Shown one piece after another: positions 21,777-33,491 of a stretch of 64,000 bases of DNA. The notes under the pieces were generated by a model. The model searched no databases. It was given only the letters and a program-made list of their open reading frames with translations, and was not told the origin of the DNA. The translations under genes were made by a program, and so were the position numbers. The DNA comes from Areca catechu. Its lineage: Eukaryota; Streptophyta; Magnoliopsida; Arecales; Arecaceae. Location: assembly GCA_021397845.1 (NCBI GenBank), contig CM038042.1, forward strand, positions 31,034,918 to 31,098,917, read 5' to 3'. How positions within the stretch are numbered: position 1 is the stretch's first letter; every line of letters begins with the position of its first letter.

Positions 21777-22270
21777 TGTAAGGAACTATTCCTAAGGGAT
21801 GATACATGCATTTTAAAACTTTTCTAAAGGTATGCAGCAGTGAAAAATGATAAAACTATTTTATCTGTAGATGTTAATCTAATTAACATAGGCCCCTACC
21901 AATCTTGATGCATCTAGAGTAATGAAAATATGTAATCATGCAAACATTGTATGAAAAATAGAACCATTCCAGAAATCACACAATGATGCAGCAATGATAA
22001 TTATGTCATACATAAAATAAAGACATACCTTAGTGACGTTCACCAAAGGTTGCAACAATCTGTGGGGAGAGCTCCGGGTTTACCTACAAGGAAGAAGATC
22101 GGGCTCAGCGAGTGATGCACACGCACCGCCTCTATGGGTGGTTCACATCGTGTAGCTCAATTTCTTCTCCTTCATTCGAGGTGCTAGCCTCACCGGAAAC
22201 ACTGATGGCAGTAAGGACTCCTTCTTCAACTCCTTGAAGATGTACACACTCCTTCAACTCCTTGAAGGGC
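21777..22270 (-). repeat. Copia C1 5' LTR, piece 1 of 3
   Basis: Minus-strand LTR homologous to the C3 LTRs (28867-30896 and 38169-40183). The bases before 22270 match the C3 segment around 30360-30420. It is interrupted at 22271 by the solo LTR S1 and resumes at 23833. Confidence 0.88.
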
Positions 22271-23832
22271 TGGTGGGGACACCAGGATCAGACATAGATC
22301 CCTGGATCCCATAAGGTTTACTAATTAGGATTTTAGTCATGTGTCATAATTTTGTAATCAATTAAGTTTGAGTCCTATAATAAGTTAAGGCTAATTGATT
22401 TGTCTCAACCCCAGTCCGGTATCGAGTCTTGTATTTCAGTATAAGTCCAGTATGAGTCTAATTTTTGTACAAGAGAAGAGGTTACCCTATTTGGAGTTCT
22501 ACCAGGCTTCATCCAGGAGTCAGAGGCCATTACATCAGCTTATTGGATTTTGTGAGACACCCCAGGATCCAAGATGCCTTTCCAGATACCCTGATTCCTT
22601 CTAGATATTTTTTGGATGCCCAGATTCCCTCCAGATGCCAGAGTATATTCCCAGACCAGGTCATAACATGATCCCAAAGACTTACCTACAACCCAGCCCA
22701 AGTGAATGCAAGGCCTAGGTCCATGAAGAACCAAGATTCCAGGTATATTCTAGCCTAGAACTAAGATACCTGGAATATTCCTACTCCAGGCATCCTAGGC
22801 CTCCAGGGTCCAAAGCCCATGCGCCCAACCCATCCTTTGCCGCCCCTTGTTGCCCCCAATAAAGCCCAACATGTCCAAAGTGTTGACTTGGTCCAAACTA
22901 AGAAGGAGGAATTCAAATAGAAGAAGGGAACCTAGTTCTTATTCTATTCAACTAGTATACTCCTAATTCTAGGTTTATTTTGTAGTCTTTCTCCCGCTTA
23001 AATTGTGCAAACTTCTTCTAACTAAGAGAAGACTTGTAATCCCTTTAGGAGAGGGCATGGAGCTCTACAAATATCCCACCCCTCTTGTAATAAATCAACT
23101 CTTATGAATTAAAACCCTGCTGAATTATTTTGAGACAGGTGTCTTGTGTTCTTTGGTTTTTAGTTTTGGATTTGGTTCTTTGTTCTTGTGTTGGCCGACC
23201 ACTACCCTTTCTATTGTCCATGCCCAAGCAGCAAATCATCATCTTGACATTAGCCACACCTTTGAGAAGGAGCCCTGAAGCCATCCCTGAAAGCAGGAGT
23301 CACCCTTCTCCAGGCCACCACCCTTACTAGCCCTAATTCCCTTTCTTTTGTTTTTCTTTATTCCATATTTTGTTTCTTTTATTGCTTACCTGGTTCATGC
23401 CTATCCTTGATGTTTTGTAGATTCCCGAGGTATTTCCCCCTCCCCAGAGGAGGCTTTCTTTGCCTTCATACTAGATCTAGATCGCCTTTAGATTCGGGAA
23501 CCAAAGGCTTGTTCTTCCAGGCACCATCTAGAGGCTGAGAGATCTCTTCATCAAAGAAACTACAATCGCTACCTGGTAAAAGCCTTCCCCCTCCTTTGTT
23601 CTAATCTGATGATAGGTACACTATCCTAAGCTGGGAATTTCTCAATTCTCGGGTCCTGGCTTATTATTATTCTGCATGAGTTATCTTACAAGTATGTTAG
23701 TTTTTAGCATTACTAGTCTTTCTGCTAATTCTTTCTTATTTTCGGGTCTTTAGCCACTGTATTAATGTCTAAAAAAATATTAAAAAAATTATATTTACTA
23801 TTTTTCATCAGTCCTAGGTTCGTTCCGCATTA
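22271..23832 (+). mobile_element. Solo gypsy LTR S1
   Basis: It starts TGGTGGGGACACCAG and ends CCGCATTA (1562 bp). It is flanked by AGGGC and AGGGT, a target duplication with one mismatch, in the C1 LTR. Core promoter: ACAAATAT near 23067 and CTCTTGTAA at 23082-23090. The F LTR on the minus strand (48487-48700 plus 59161-60500; 1554 bp) is the same family. No internal region is present, so this is a product of LTR-LTR recombination. Confidence 0.88.
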
Positions 23833-25029
23833 AGGGTGTTGCTGCGGTAGTGCTGGAACAAAAACACTTGAGAACCCCTTCCCAATGCTCTGTTCCAAAC
23901 TTTCAATAGAAGGTATGCACTTAAGAATCCTAAAACCCAAACTCACTCTATCCCGGAGATCAAATCTCACAATCTCTCAAGGATCAAGTAAGATCTCTAT
24001 CTCAGAAACTTTCCAGATAGAATCTCAACTTTGATCCAAATCTGGAGTGGGAATATTGAACGTGAAGAACGTTAACCATTCACCTTCTTCAGTTATACTA
24101 TTATAACAGCAGCAACCCCAAAAACCATTAAGGGGTATAATGAGAGATTAATGAGCAGTTTGGGGTCTCTTGAGACTCCTGGGAGGTTAGAAGTCCCATC
24201 GAATTCAGTAACAGCAACTATTAAAACACGAAATACCCAGCATTAAATCCCATAACCATTACAATATTTAATGAAGCATTCTCGAATTTTAGCAATCCAT
24301 CAGACAAGTTGACTCAACCATTCGAGTTGACTTGGCTCGAGTTAACTCATCCAGATGAGTCGGCTCGAACACAGGTTTGACAACACCTTGTCAAACGAGT
24401 CCAGAACGATTTCCAATCATTTGCATGCCAACGAAGCAAGAAGAAATCCTCGGTGTGTGACCCCATAGGTTCAAATACTAAACCAGTAGCATGGAAATAT
24501 TTTCAGTACCAGCCAAAGTTGCTATCTAGCAATGACACCCGGCGTCCGAATAGGTTGAAGGTTGTAGAGCAACATGAACCTGTTGAATATGGAATAGCAG
24601 TGCACTTATTTCTTTAATCTCCTAATGCTCTGGATGGCTTAGGGTTAAACTGCCCAACTCTAATCAGTCTATCTCAATATGTCTCAAACAAAGAATCCTT
24701 ATAACTCCTTACAAGAAATGCCCTGGCCAAGGTCTTTCTCAATTGAGGCATATTAAGCATTCAATCCAAATCATTTGGAGAGATCAATCCTATCTCGATC
24801 CTACTATCGCTACAGAAGTACTTGACTGTACCCAGTAACCTTCCATCACCGGATTAGAAATTTGGGTAGTCCGGCACCTAAGCATAGTGAGTTGCTTGCA
24901 AGCTACCATAGTGATCTCAAGTCAAAGGAATAATTCATGTCCACATTTTAATGCAAGACTCCTCTTCGGCAGAAAGAGAATATCGCATGAGAGTCATGCT
25001 CAGTGAAGTGTCAAACACAATACTGGATA
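23833..25029 (-). repeat. Copia C1 5' LTR, piece 2 of 3
   Basis: It continues the minus-strand copia LTR after S1 (TGTTGCTGCGGTAGTGCTGG matches the reverse of C3 near 30335-30355). It ends where S2 begins. The stretch contains no gene. Confidence 0.88.
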
Positions 25030-25239
25030 TGATGGGGACATCAAACCCATCCGGGTTTTTTATCTTTTCTCCCAGATTTTATTTTATTTTATTTTATATT
25101 TTTTATTGCAGTTATCCCGTTTATCCCCTCTATTTCCAGTTTATTCCCTTCTTATCCCTGATTTATCCCTAATGTATTCCTATCATCTTCTTCCTCCATT
25201 CATTGCCCAGAACTTCCATCCATTTTTTTTACCACCAGT

Positions 25240-25900
25240 CCCAAATCCACCATGCCCGACCACTGGAGACCAGTAACGGCCGTCCACCTTCCCCCGGTGA
25301 TGATCTTCTCATGGGAACGCCGACGAATCCCATGGAACTGCCCATGGCTGTCCGCCCCTGTGGCTCTGCCCACGTGCCCCTCTCCCCCACACCACCGTCC
25401 ATCGCTGTTCGAGCCATCTCCATCGGACCTTTGCCCGTAAAGCCCATCTCCGCACCGTCTATAACCGGGAACCCCTCCGCCTGTCAAGCCATCTCCACAA
25501 CACCTGCAACCGTGAAGCCCATCTCCATACCTCCGTGCCGCACCCCTCTCTCCCATGACCATCGCCCAGCCACCATCGACGCCGATCGGATCCCGCTGGA
25601 TCCGTTGGCCTGTCCGCCCTCCGCCTCGCCCACGAGCATCGCTGACCACCTCCTCCAAATCCTCCATACCATTGGTTTCACCATCCCCCAGCCCCATGCC
25701 ATCGCAGCCGTCCCCCATGATCCGTTGGCCCGTCCGCCCTCCGCCTTACCTGCGAGCATCGCCGACCCCTACGTCGCCACCCGCGAGCTCGATGTCGAGG
25801 TCCACATCTTCCATCCCATTCCGCTCAATCCCTTGTTCCACGGTCACAGGAGATGGAGTTGCACAGATCTTGATGTAGAAGCAACTCTGCACAAATCTCA
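25240..25900 (+). other. GC- and CpG-rich insert in S2 with 241-codon open frame
   Basis: Within S2 the composition jumps to GC-rich with many CpG. Frame 25203-25928 is open for 241 codons, rich in Pro, Ser, Ala and His, and the opposite strand is open for 172 codons. The duplicated segment PLAC/RPPSA..SIAD at about 25599-25650 and 25719-25770 shows an imperfect ~120-bp repeat. I recognise no protein family. It could be captured host DNA or simply GC-rich U3; long open frames on both strands are expected from composition alone. Confidence 0.45.
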
Positions 25901-25920
25901 AAGCTACCAGTTTAGGATTG

Positions 25921-25985
25921 AAAAATAATAATAAATAAATAAATAAAATAAAATAAATAAATAAATAATAAATAAAATTTTTTTT
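25921..25985. repeat. A/T microsatellite in S2
   Basis: Irregular (AATA)n and (AAATA)n tract followed by a T run, just upstream of the S2 TATA box. Confidence 0.85.
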
Positions 25986-26216
25986 CATGTATGGGTCCTA
26001 AGTCTTGTAAGCCTATAAAAGGGCATCCCCTCTTGTATTTGATTAATGATGAAGATAAATTTTTGAGGAAAAAAGGTGTTCTTGGTTCTACCTCCGTTAG
26101 GAGTGGGCATGAAGCCCATCTTGCCTTCGCCTTCGGGCATCGAGGGGTGTGAGGCCCTAGTTATCCCCATTCCACCTTCTCTACCACCCTTATGTCCCTT
26201 GTGATTCACCTTAACA

Positions 26217-26374
26217 GCTCCATTAGTGAGGTGGGTAGGATGCCCTAGAGGTGTGAGATCTCTCCGTACGGCTCCATTAGTGAGATGGGTGGGATGCCCT
26301 AGAGGTGTGAGATCTCTCTATACGGCTTCATTAGTGAGGTGGGATATCCTAGAGGTGTGAGATCTCTCCATGAG
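26217..26374 (+). repeat. 54-bp tandem repeat in S2
   Basis: Three units starting at 26217, 26271 and 26325, each with GCTCCATTAGTGAG-like and GAGGTGTGAGATCTCTC segments; the third is shortened by about 4 bp. They lie downstream of the promoter, so they would be in the transcribed part of the LTR. Confidence 0.85.
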
Positions 26375-26520
26375 TGTGAGTCCCAAAGTTCATGAAAGCC
26401 CCGTCCCCTGTCTTCCACCTCCATTGTTCCTTCACCACCCTATTACAAAAAAAAAGGTTCCCTAATCTAAGTGACTTCTAGGCTCACCGATCGATCCTCC
26501 CCCCCACCTGTCCCACATCA

Positions 26521-26846
26521 TGATGTCACACCAGCATCTCCATGCTACTTGGTTAAGAGGACAACCAATAGATATAACAACAATGACCTACTCTGGATAC
26601 ACTATCATCCTGAAACAGTGTATCCTTTGGTCACGAACCAATTTATGAACAACATGACGCATCATCTCTACATCGCATATAAGGTAGCTCAAAGGACATC
26701 ATCACACAAGAGTTTAATTAGGAAGATGACATGTGATAAACAACCAGAATAAACATTTTATTCAATTCAATAATTCATATACATATATATGAGTCGCACA
26801 ACCATCTATAGCCTAGATGATTGGCTTTGGAACATAATTCCCAACA
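26521..26846 (-). repeat. Copia C1 5' LTR, piece 3 of 3
   Basis: The last piece of the minus-strand copia LTR, ending CATAATTCCCAACA (its TGTTGGGAATTATG start read in reverse). The next bases, CCAAT (26847-26851), are the predicted target duplication in the leader of C2. Confidence 0.88.
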
Positions 26847-27623
26847 CCAATATGGTCGATCAGAATTGATTGGATAGCTCACTGACTCGTGTTAACCCAT
26901 GTCACTCGAGGTTAATCAGTCTTGACTAATTTTAGGTGCCCATGGATCATTAGATATGTGTAACTCTCCTTGCTTACTGATGTGGTCAATGGGAGGTTGA
27001 TCCATATATTCTCATCTCTTCTTCTGTTATATTAAAATTAAACCCTCTAAATTATTAGGTCCATAAAAAGATAAAGTTATGCGGATAACCAAGTCTTAGC
27101 CTCCCATTAAGTGGGATGGTAATGGGTTCAATAGTTGGGTGTTCATCGGTAGATCCAAAGATTGGATGTTCATTAGGCTATTGGAATTACTGTTCCTAAT
27201 ATGATGGCTCAGTATGACTCTCTTAACGGTAGTTAGGTGGGCTGGCCAAAGTTAGGCTTAACTATTCGTTGGATAGAAGCATTGAATTTTGTCATGTTAA
27301 TGGTTGGACTTAACCAGAACCATCAATAGGAGGTCCAAAGGTTGATTGAAGTGCATATGGGGGCAAAACCTAAATACTAGAAATTACTTGGAGAAGTAAT
27401 CGGTTGAAGAACCTACCTTTAGATGTGCATGGGTGAGCTGGCCAAAGTCAGGCTCATGTATTGTCTATTGGGTTCTAGTACCCACTAAGAAATTAAAGTG
27501 ATTCCTCGGATTGGAGGTAGAGGCTACTAGTCTGAACAAAATAGTGGGAGGGCCTTTAGACTAAAGTCCATGTCTTTAGGTTAATAATTCATATACACTA
27601 ATAAGTTTTGGTTTTTCTTTTAG
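26847..27623 (+). other. Copia C2 leader, 3' part
   Basis: Collinear with the last ~770 bp of the C3 leader (around 31900-32658): the TTAATCAGTC, GGTGCCCATGGA and CCACTAAGA-type segments occur in the same order. The 5' part of C2 is displaced left of the window by the C1 insertion. Non-coding. Confidence 0.8.
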
Positions 27624-28475
27624 ATGTCTTCCAACCTGTCACTCCGGTCTCTTCTCGATAACAAGAAGCTCAAGGGTCCCAACTCGATAGCTGGTATTGA
27701 AGGCTCAGGATTGTCTGGAGTATGAACGGATTTTGTATGTGATATCAGATTCGGCACTTGAAACCCCTACTCCTAATGCTCGGGGTTCGGTCAGAGATAC
27801 TTATCAGAAGTGGCTCTCTGACAGGACCACTGTCTGATGCATTATGTTGGCAGTGATGAATGATGAGTTCAATTGCAAATTCGAAGAAGCCTAGTTGGAG
27901 GAAATCCTTCAAAGATTGAAGGAATCTTTTGGCACACTAGATGACGTTGAAAGGTACAGGGTCTCCTGTGCTATCACAACACTGAATGCATGATGGGACC
28001 TCAGTCACTGATCATGTATTGTATATGATCGAGATGATTGAGCACCTAGGCAAGCTCGGATGTCCCTTGCATGAACTGCTCGGGAAAGCTGCGATTCTGA
28101 ATTCCCTGCCCTCTTCCTATCTAGACTTCTTGGACATTTTAGAAGGAATAAGCCTGTAGTTAACTACCATGGTATGTTGGGGTTATTGCAGACTTATGAG
28201 AAAGACCACGAACTGAACAAAGGGATGGTAAATCTAGTGGGAGGATCTTTGATAGGGTATCGTCCCTTCAAGAAAGGGAAAAGGAATAATATAGAAAAAA
28301 AGGTACAGAATACTTCTGGGCCCAGCTAGGCTAAGAGGGTGAAGGCTGATAAGAGCCAAGTGGAGTGCTTTTTTTGTAAGAAGCAAGGTCATTGGAAGAG
28401 GAACTGTCCTCTTTATATTACGTCCCTTGACCTGAACAGGCCTAAGAAGAGAAAGCAGCAGGACAGTGCTGGATA
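27624..28475 (+). pseudogene. Copia C2 gag, frameshifted
   Basis: The ATG at 27624 starts MSSNLSLRSLLDNKKL, matching the gag of C1 and C3, but a one-base loss near 27690 shifts the frame. Gag homology continues in other frames with stops. The CCHC zinc knuckle CFFCKKQGHWKRNC is intact at about 28366-28407. No frame longer than about 70 codons remains. Confidence 0.85.
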
Positions 28476-28866
28476 AGGTATTTATATGATAACACCTTAT
28501 AGTTTCTCTATCTACGATACTACTAACTGGGTATTAGATATCGGAAGTCCAATTCATATTTGTAATTCTTTGCAGGAACTTCAAGTTAGTAGAAGATTCA
28601 AGGATGGTGAGAGATTTTTGAACATGAAAAATGGAAGCCATGTTCCAGTCCTGGCATTGGGAGTCCTCAAATTAGTTTTTTGGATCTTGTAAAACCATTT
28701 TGAATGAGTATCATTATTGTCCATTTTTCATCTTGAATGTCATCTCTGTAGTCTAATTGGCCATGTATAGTTATGAACTATCAATAAAGAATGACATTTG
28801 CAAAATCATTTGAAATGGTTTTGTTATGATAAATGGACATATGAACAATGGCATTTATATACTATA
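28476..28866 (+). pseudogene. Copia C2 protease N-terminal part
   Basis: WVLDIGSPIHICNSLQEL corresponds to the copia protease active-site region; the family motif DTG/DSG reads DIG here, a likely inactivating change. A 68-codon frame covers 28486-28692. The element is cut at 28866 by C3 and resumes at 40184. The duplication CTATA (28862-28866) and CTATC (40184-40188) marks the C3 insertion. Confidence 0.8.
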
Positions 28867-30896
28867 TGCTGAAAATTGTATCCCAAAGCTAATCATCTAG
28901 GCTGTAGATGGTTGTGCGACTCATGTATATGTATGGAATTATTGAATTGAATAAAAGGTTTATTCTGGTTGTTTATCACATGACATCTTCTTAATTGAAC
29001 TCTTATGTGATGGTGTCCTTTAAGCTACCTTGTATGTGATGTAGAGAGGATGCATCGTGTAGTTCATAAATTGGTTCATGACCAAAGGATACGTTGTTTC
29101 AGGAGGATGGTGTATCGAGAGTATATATTTGATATCACATCTATTGGTTGTCCTCTTAAGCAAGTAGCATGGAGATGCTGGTGTGACATCAGGTATTGTA
29201 TTTGATACTTCACTGAACATGACTCTCTTGCGAGATTCTCTTTGTACCAAAGAGAAGTCTTGCATTAGAATGTGGACATAAATTATTCTTATGACATGAG
29301 ATCACTATGGCAGCTTGCAAGCAATTCACTATGCTTAGGTGCCGGACTACCCGGATTTCTAATCTGATGATGGAAAGTTGCTGGGTACAATCAAGTACTT
29401 ATATAGCGGTAGTAGGATCAAAATAGGATTGATCTCTCCAAATGGTTTGGATTGAATGCTTAATATGCCTCAATTGAGAAAGACCTTGGCCAAGGCATTC
29501 CTTGTAAGGAGTTACTGGAGTTCTTTGTTTGAGATATATTATGATGGATTGATTAGGGTTGGGCAGTTTAACCCTAAGTCATCTGAAGCATTAAAAGATT
29601 AAAAGAATAAGTTCACTGATATTCCATTTTCAACATGTTCATGTTGCTCTACAACCTTTAACACATCTGGACACCGGGTGTCATTGCTAGATGGTGGCTT
29701 TGGCTGGTACTAAAAATGTTTCTGTGCTACTAGTTTAGTGTTTGAACCTATGGGGTCATACACTATGGGGTTTCTTCTTGCTTTGTTGGCATGCAATGAT
29801 TGAAAATCATTTCGGACTCATTTGACAAAAAGTTATCAAGAATTGCTACTGATGCCGGCTCATTTGGATGAGTCGACTCAAGTCAGTTGATTTGACTCGG
29901 CTGATGGACTTTGGGAAAATTGAAAATGCTTCATTAATAGCTGTAACAGTTATGGCTCTTAATGGGAGGTGTTTTTGGTTTTTAATAGTTGCTGTTGCTG
30001 AATTCAAAAGGACTTCATAACCTTCCTGGAATCTCAAGAGACCCAAACTGCTCATTAATCTCTTTTGTGTCCTCTTAATTGTTTTAAGGGCTGCTGATAA
30101 AAGCAGGGTTGAAGAAGGTGAATGGTTCACGTTCCACACTTCAGATTTGGATCAAGGTTGAGACTTTATCTAGAAAATTTCTAGGATAGAGATCTTGCTA
30201 AATCCTTGAGAGATTATGAGATTTGATCTCGCGGATATGGTGAGCTTGGGTTTTGGGATTCATGTGTGTATACCTTCTATTGAAGGTTAGGGATAGAGTG
30301 TTGGGAAGGGTTCTCAAGGGTCTTTGTTCCAGCACTACTGCAGCGATAGATCTTCAAGGTGTTGAAGGAGTTCACATCTCTTCAAGGAGTTGAAGAGGGA
30401 GTCCTTGCTGTTGACATTGTTTCCCAAGGGGCTAGCACCCCAAAGGAAGGAGGAGAGGTCCCTCTATCAAGTGAGAACCACATGTAAAGGTGGTACGCGT
30501 GTCTTGCTCGCAGAGCCTGATCATCTTTCTATAGGGCTAATCTCCATCGAGCGCTATTCCACATTATTATCGAAGCACGTGCCTTCTAGGTGATCGTCAT
30601 CTCAAAGGTACACCTTTAGATTATATGTTTTGACATATTATAATATGTTGCATCATTATGAGAATCTAGAATAGTTTTGATTTTGATTCAATGGTTGCTT
30701 GATTTCATACATGCATTATTCTACACATGCATCAAGATCTACATAGGGAACCTGTGTTAATTAGATTAATATGCTTAGATAAATTGTTTATTTGCTGTTT
30801 ATTTGCTTCTGCTGTATCATGTAATCTAGAAAAAAGTTTTTAAATTGCATGTCTCAGGCTGTTGCACACGGTTCCCATTTCCTTGGTTCCCCAACA
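28867..30896 (+). repeat. Copia C3 5' LTR
   Basis: It starts TGCTGAAAATTGTATCCC and ends TTCCCCAACA, 2030 bp. It is homologous to the 3' LTR at 38169-40183. It contains GATGAGTCGACTCAAG-like short inverted repeats near 29865. Open frames in it are short and are not called. Confidence 0.9.
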
Positions 30897-30897
30897 G

Positions 30898-30909
30898 TGG
30901 TATCAGAGC
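30898..30909 (+). other. Copia C3 primer binding site
   Basis: TGGTATCAGAGC, one base after the LTR end; complementary to initiator-Met tRNA. Confidence 0.92.
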
Positions 30910-32658
30910 ATCTAGGTTGGATGCACATGTAGTTTAATGTTTTGTATGAAATCGGATTACTTCCTTCACAAAGTACTTGGATTAAGGTGGATTCACCATG
31001 GTCGTTCGGTCATAGGAGAGGAGCTTGGTTTAAAGGCCATTTCTTCCCATTCCAAGGGGTTCTCCTATGACGTGTAGGGGTGTCACTGCGTCATAACCTT
31101 ATGAAGAAGAAAGTGAGGAATTTGATGGATTAAAATGGTTTTAATTTATGGCTAATAGATCATAACTATGTTTAGATGAGATCTAAAAGATGTTTGATCT
31201 AAAACTTTGAAAAGTTCAAGTGAAAATGACTCGATCAGAAAATTGTGTTCTGGAAGAGCTGACTCAACCAAAAAACTATATTCTAGAAGAACTGACTAAA
31301 CCTATAAGAGCTGACTCAATTATGCAAATAGTTCATTCTATCTATTTTTGGTGTTCTGGAAGAGCTGACTTGACCAAAAAATTATGAAACGGTAATTTTA
31401 AGCTTCAAATTTTTATGAAATTGTTTCACTTGATTTTGAAAATATTTCAATTAGTGTGATACACTTGATTGGGAATTAAGTTGTATATTTTTAAGATTTA
31501 GGATATGATTCTAATATTAAGTCATGATTGATAAACCATGGGTTGATTGGGTTATCTAGAATTGGATCCTTAAATGGGTTAGACCTAGGTTTAGATGAAT
31601 GGATTAAATAGAGAAAAGACTAATCAAAAGTTGAGTTAGGTCTCTCCTCTATAGATCTCTCTAATAGTTAGTTAGATTAATACATACATCTAAATGGACT
31701 TGATTCATGGCTTCGTAGTGAGCCCAGGTCTTTGGTTAGTCTGATTGAGTCTTGTAAACCACTTAGTATCTAAGATAAGTTTGACAGTTGTGATCAAGGT
31801 TCTTTGGGGCTAACTCTAGCCTGGCCAACTCATGGTTGGTGTCTAAGGCAAGAGGCTTACTTGGCTTAACCCATCCCTTGATGTTACTTACCTGGCTAAC
31901 GTGGTGAACCAGACTTGATTAGATTATCTATTGATTTGAGTTGACCCATGTCAACTAAGGTTAATCAGTCTGACTGGTTTATAGGTGCCCATGGACCAAA
32001 TTAATCTAGAAATCCTCTAAGTGTTTGATGGGAGTTTTCTTGATTAAGGTCCATGTCTTCCTCTCAATTGTCACAAAATTTAAATCCTCTAAATTATTAG
32101 GTCCATAAAAAGACTGTGATAGCCTAAGTCTTAGCCTTCCATTAAGTTGGATTGGCAATGAGTCCTTAAGTTGGGTGATCATCGACAGTTCCAAAGAATG
32201 GGTGGCGAGTGGGATTGCCATTCAACATATGATGGCTTAGTACGACTATCTTAACACGTGGTCAGGTGGGCTGGCCAAAGTCGGGCTTGATCATGGGTTA
32301 GTTAGAAGTATTGAATTTGATCATGTTAATGGTTGGACCTAACTAAGACCTTTAATAGGAGGCCCAAAAACTGATTGTGAGGACCCCTGGGGCAAAATGA
32401 TTACTAGGAATTGCTTGGAAAAGCAATTGGTATTGCACCTACCTTTAGATGCATTTGAGTTGGCCAGCCAAAATCGGGCTCATATGTAGTCTATTAGATC
32501 CTAGTACCCGCTAGAGGATAAATGCTATTCTTCGGATTGGAGTGTAGAGGCTACCAGTCTGAATAAAATAGTGGAGGAAACCTTTAGACTAAAATCCATG
32601 TCTTTAAAATTTATAAATAATTCATATACTAATAGGTCTTGTTCTCCTTTTTTAGATA
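30910..32658 (+). other. Copia C3 untranslated leader
   Basis: About 1.75 kb, non-coding. It contains degenerate GAGCTGACT repeats (31244-31380), the leader hairpin at 31816-31848, and the partner-like segment ACTTACCTGGCTAAC at about 31886-31900. The leader aligns through most of its length with those of C1 and C2. Confidence 0.8.
31816..31848 (+). promoter_or_regulatory. Conserved leader hairpin, copia C3 copy
   Basis: CCTGGCCAAC, loop TCATG, GTTGGTGTCTAAGG. CCAAC pairs with GTTGG; TGT bulges; CCTGG can pair with CTAAGG using one bulged A and one G-U pair. The outer CTTA seen in other copies reads CTAG here. Confidence 0.5.
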
Positions 32659-33491
32659 ATGTCGACCACTTTGTCGCTTCGATCATTATTAGATAATGAC
32701 AAACTTTTTGGACCCAATTTTGATAGCTGGTATCGAAAACTCAGGACTGTCATGGAGCATGAGTGGATCCTTTATATGATAACCGATCTGGCATCGGAAA
32801 TCCCAACCCCCAATGCTTGTGGCAATGTCAAGGACACTTACCAGAAGTGGATCTCTTTTTGCACCATGCTGCATTGCATAATGTTAGCTGTGATGAATGA
32901 TGAGTTCAGTCATAAATTTGAGAAGGCCCAGCCAGAATAGATTCTTTACAAGTTGAAGAAGTCTTTTGGCACTTTGGATGATACGGAGAGATACCGGATC
33001 TCTTCTGCCATCTACAACACGAGTATGCATAATGGAGCTTCGATAATTGATCATGTAATGTACATGATCAAGTTATTCGACCATTTGGGCAAACTCGAAT
33101 GTCCTTTGCATGAGCAGCTCGGCAAGGATGCGATTCTAAATTCTCTATCCCCTTCCTACCAGGTCTTTCTTGATAATTTTAGAATGAATAGGCATGTAGT
33201 AAACTATCATGAGATGTTAGGGTTACTACAGACTTTGAGAGAGACCACAATCTCAACAAGGGATTGGTAAATCTGGTGGGAGGTTCTGGAGCAGGACGTC
33301 GTCCCTTCGAAAAAGGGAAGAAGAAGAAAAAGAATAAGAAGGTACATAGTGCTCAGCCAAGTCAGACTAAGAGGGTAAAGGATAATAAAAGTAAGGCAGA
33401 GTGCTTCTATAGGAAGCCAGGTCACTGGAAGCAGAACTGTTCTGCTTACCTTTCTACTCTAGACCCGAACAGGCCAAGGAAGGGAAAGTAG
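32659..33491 (+). pseudogene. Copia C3 gag, one stop and one frameshift
   Basis: The ATG at 32659 opens MSTTLSLRSLLDNDKL. The frame is cut by TAG at 32938 and resumes in phase at 32953 (LHEQLGKDAILNSL; NFRMNRHVVNYHEM), then shifts near 33265 to the frame ending at 33491. The zinc knuckle reads CFYRKPGHWKQNC, one residue short: the second Cys is lost. Gag would form the particle and bind RNA; this copy is unlikely to work. Confidence 0.88.

Larger units (their letters stand above)
25030..26520 (+). mobile_element. Solo gypsy LTR S2 with GC-rich U3
   Basis: It starts TGATGGGGACATCA and ends CCCACATCA, 1491 bp. The copia LTR sequence continues on both sides. The target duplication is degraded (TGGATA left, TGATG right). 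TATAAAA at 26014 with CTCTTGTAT at 26030 marks the promoter. The upstream ~650 bp are GC- and CpG-rich, unlike any other LTR here, and the downstream part holds three 54-bp repeats. Confidence 0.8.

Noticed and set aside
25203..25928. 241-codon frame as a real protein gene
   Set aside because: Composition is GC-rich with few stops in any frame, an opposite-strand frame is also open, and there is no known domain, so it is recorded only as an unusual segment.
31886..31895. ACTTACCTGG in the leader motif equals the 5' end of U1 snRNA
   Set aside because: Ten bases recur by chance in this much sequence, the site varies among copies (TACTTGG in F, CTAGCCTGG in C3's main copy), and the hairpin explains its conservation better.
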